In this document: positions 63,992 to 64,000 of the stretch, piece by piece
How the letters are laid out: each line of letters opens with the position of its first letter
Position numbering within the stretch: position 1 is the first letter of the stretch
Assembly (NCBI GenBank): GCA_019748195.1
Contig: JAIEPW010000016.1
Coordinates: forward strand, 124,001 to 188,000
Length of the DNA: 64,000 bases
DNA from: Bryobacteraceae bacterium
Lineage (GTDB): Bacteria; Acidobacteriota; Terriglobia; Bryobacterales; Bryobacteraceae
Direction: 5' to 3'
Translations under genes and position numbers: made by a program
Notes under the pieces: model-generated
Told to the model about the DNA's origin: nothing
The model's input: only the letters and a program-made list of their open reading frames with translations
The model's database searches: none

Positions 63992-64000
63992 CCGTCCCAT

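Overview
The window is one continuous stretch of high-GC chromosomal DNA, probably from an acidobacterium of the Bryobacterales (Solibacter-like). This placement is an inference. It rests on a protein ending in the TIGR03437-type C-terminal domain (7378-9030), the many secreted proteins with short signal peptides, bacillithiol synthesis (bshC), a Tat-exported molybdenum hydroxylase, and a eukaryotic-type Ser/Thr kinase with a C-terminal sensor region. I see no tRNA, rRNA, CRISPR array, insertion sequence or prophage.

Layout. 1-3094: a truncated GNAT acetyltransferase, an S9 hydrolase, a class-C beta-lactamase-fold protein without its catalytic Ser/Lys, and a YqeY-type protein. 3095-7358: a branched-chain amino acid operon, ilvB-ilvN-ilvC plus a free-standing citramalate synthase-type regulatory domain. 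It is preceded by a leader peptide rich in Leu/Ile/Val and by mutually exclusive hairpins, which together look like a classical transcription attenuator. 7378-12510: a TIGR03437 protein, a GT39 glycosyltransferase, a Clp-type AAA+ ATPase and an SDR. 12613-16343: a haem operon (hemX-like, hemA, hemC, hemD). 16344-19194: a hybrid sensor kinase divergent from a single-domain response regulator. 19202-24380: a leftward run with a Tat-exported [2Fe-2S]/molybdopterin/FAD hydroxylase, a small Cys-rich protein, and a truncated gene joined out of frame to a polysaccharide deacetylase fragment.

24949-29737: a secreted astacin-type metalloprotease with a Pro-Ala linker and BACON-like end, a clear terminator, then two MacB/FtsX-type permeases with no ATPase. 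30172-36733: adenosine deaminase divergent from glgB. glgB overlaps lutA and leads into lutABC (lactate oxidation), followed by a beta-barrel protein. 36705-43888: hemL with a small zinc-ribbon-like protein, a geranylgeranyl-reductase-type flavoprotein, a lipoprotein, a queuosine precursor transporter, a purple-acid-phosphatase-like enzyme, a sulfatase and an NTF2-like secreted protein. 43972-49688: a LysM remnant, three small conserved proteins, xerD and cca, a doubly frameshifted amidohydrolase lipoprotein and a BON protein.

49685-57383: bshC, cyaY, hemW, a threonine aldolase, a TPR protein, an SRPBCC protein and dnaB; DnaA-box-like sites lie just upstream of dnaB. 57585-64000: an XRE regulator with a palindromic operator candidate, an MFS transporter, a degraded stretch, a charged secreted protein, a VWA protein and a Ser/Thr kinase.

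Most promising for follow-up: the ilv attenuator together with the orphan regulatory domain at the end of the same operon (two layers of branched-chain amino acid sensing in one locus), the small Cys-rich protein embedded in the molybdenum hydroxylase operon, the catalytically vacant beta-lactamase-fold protein, and the glgB-lutABC coupling.
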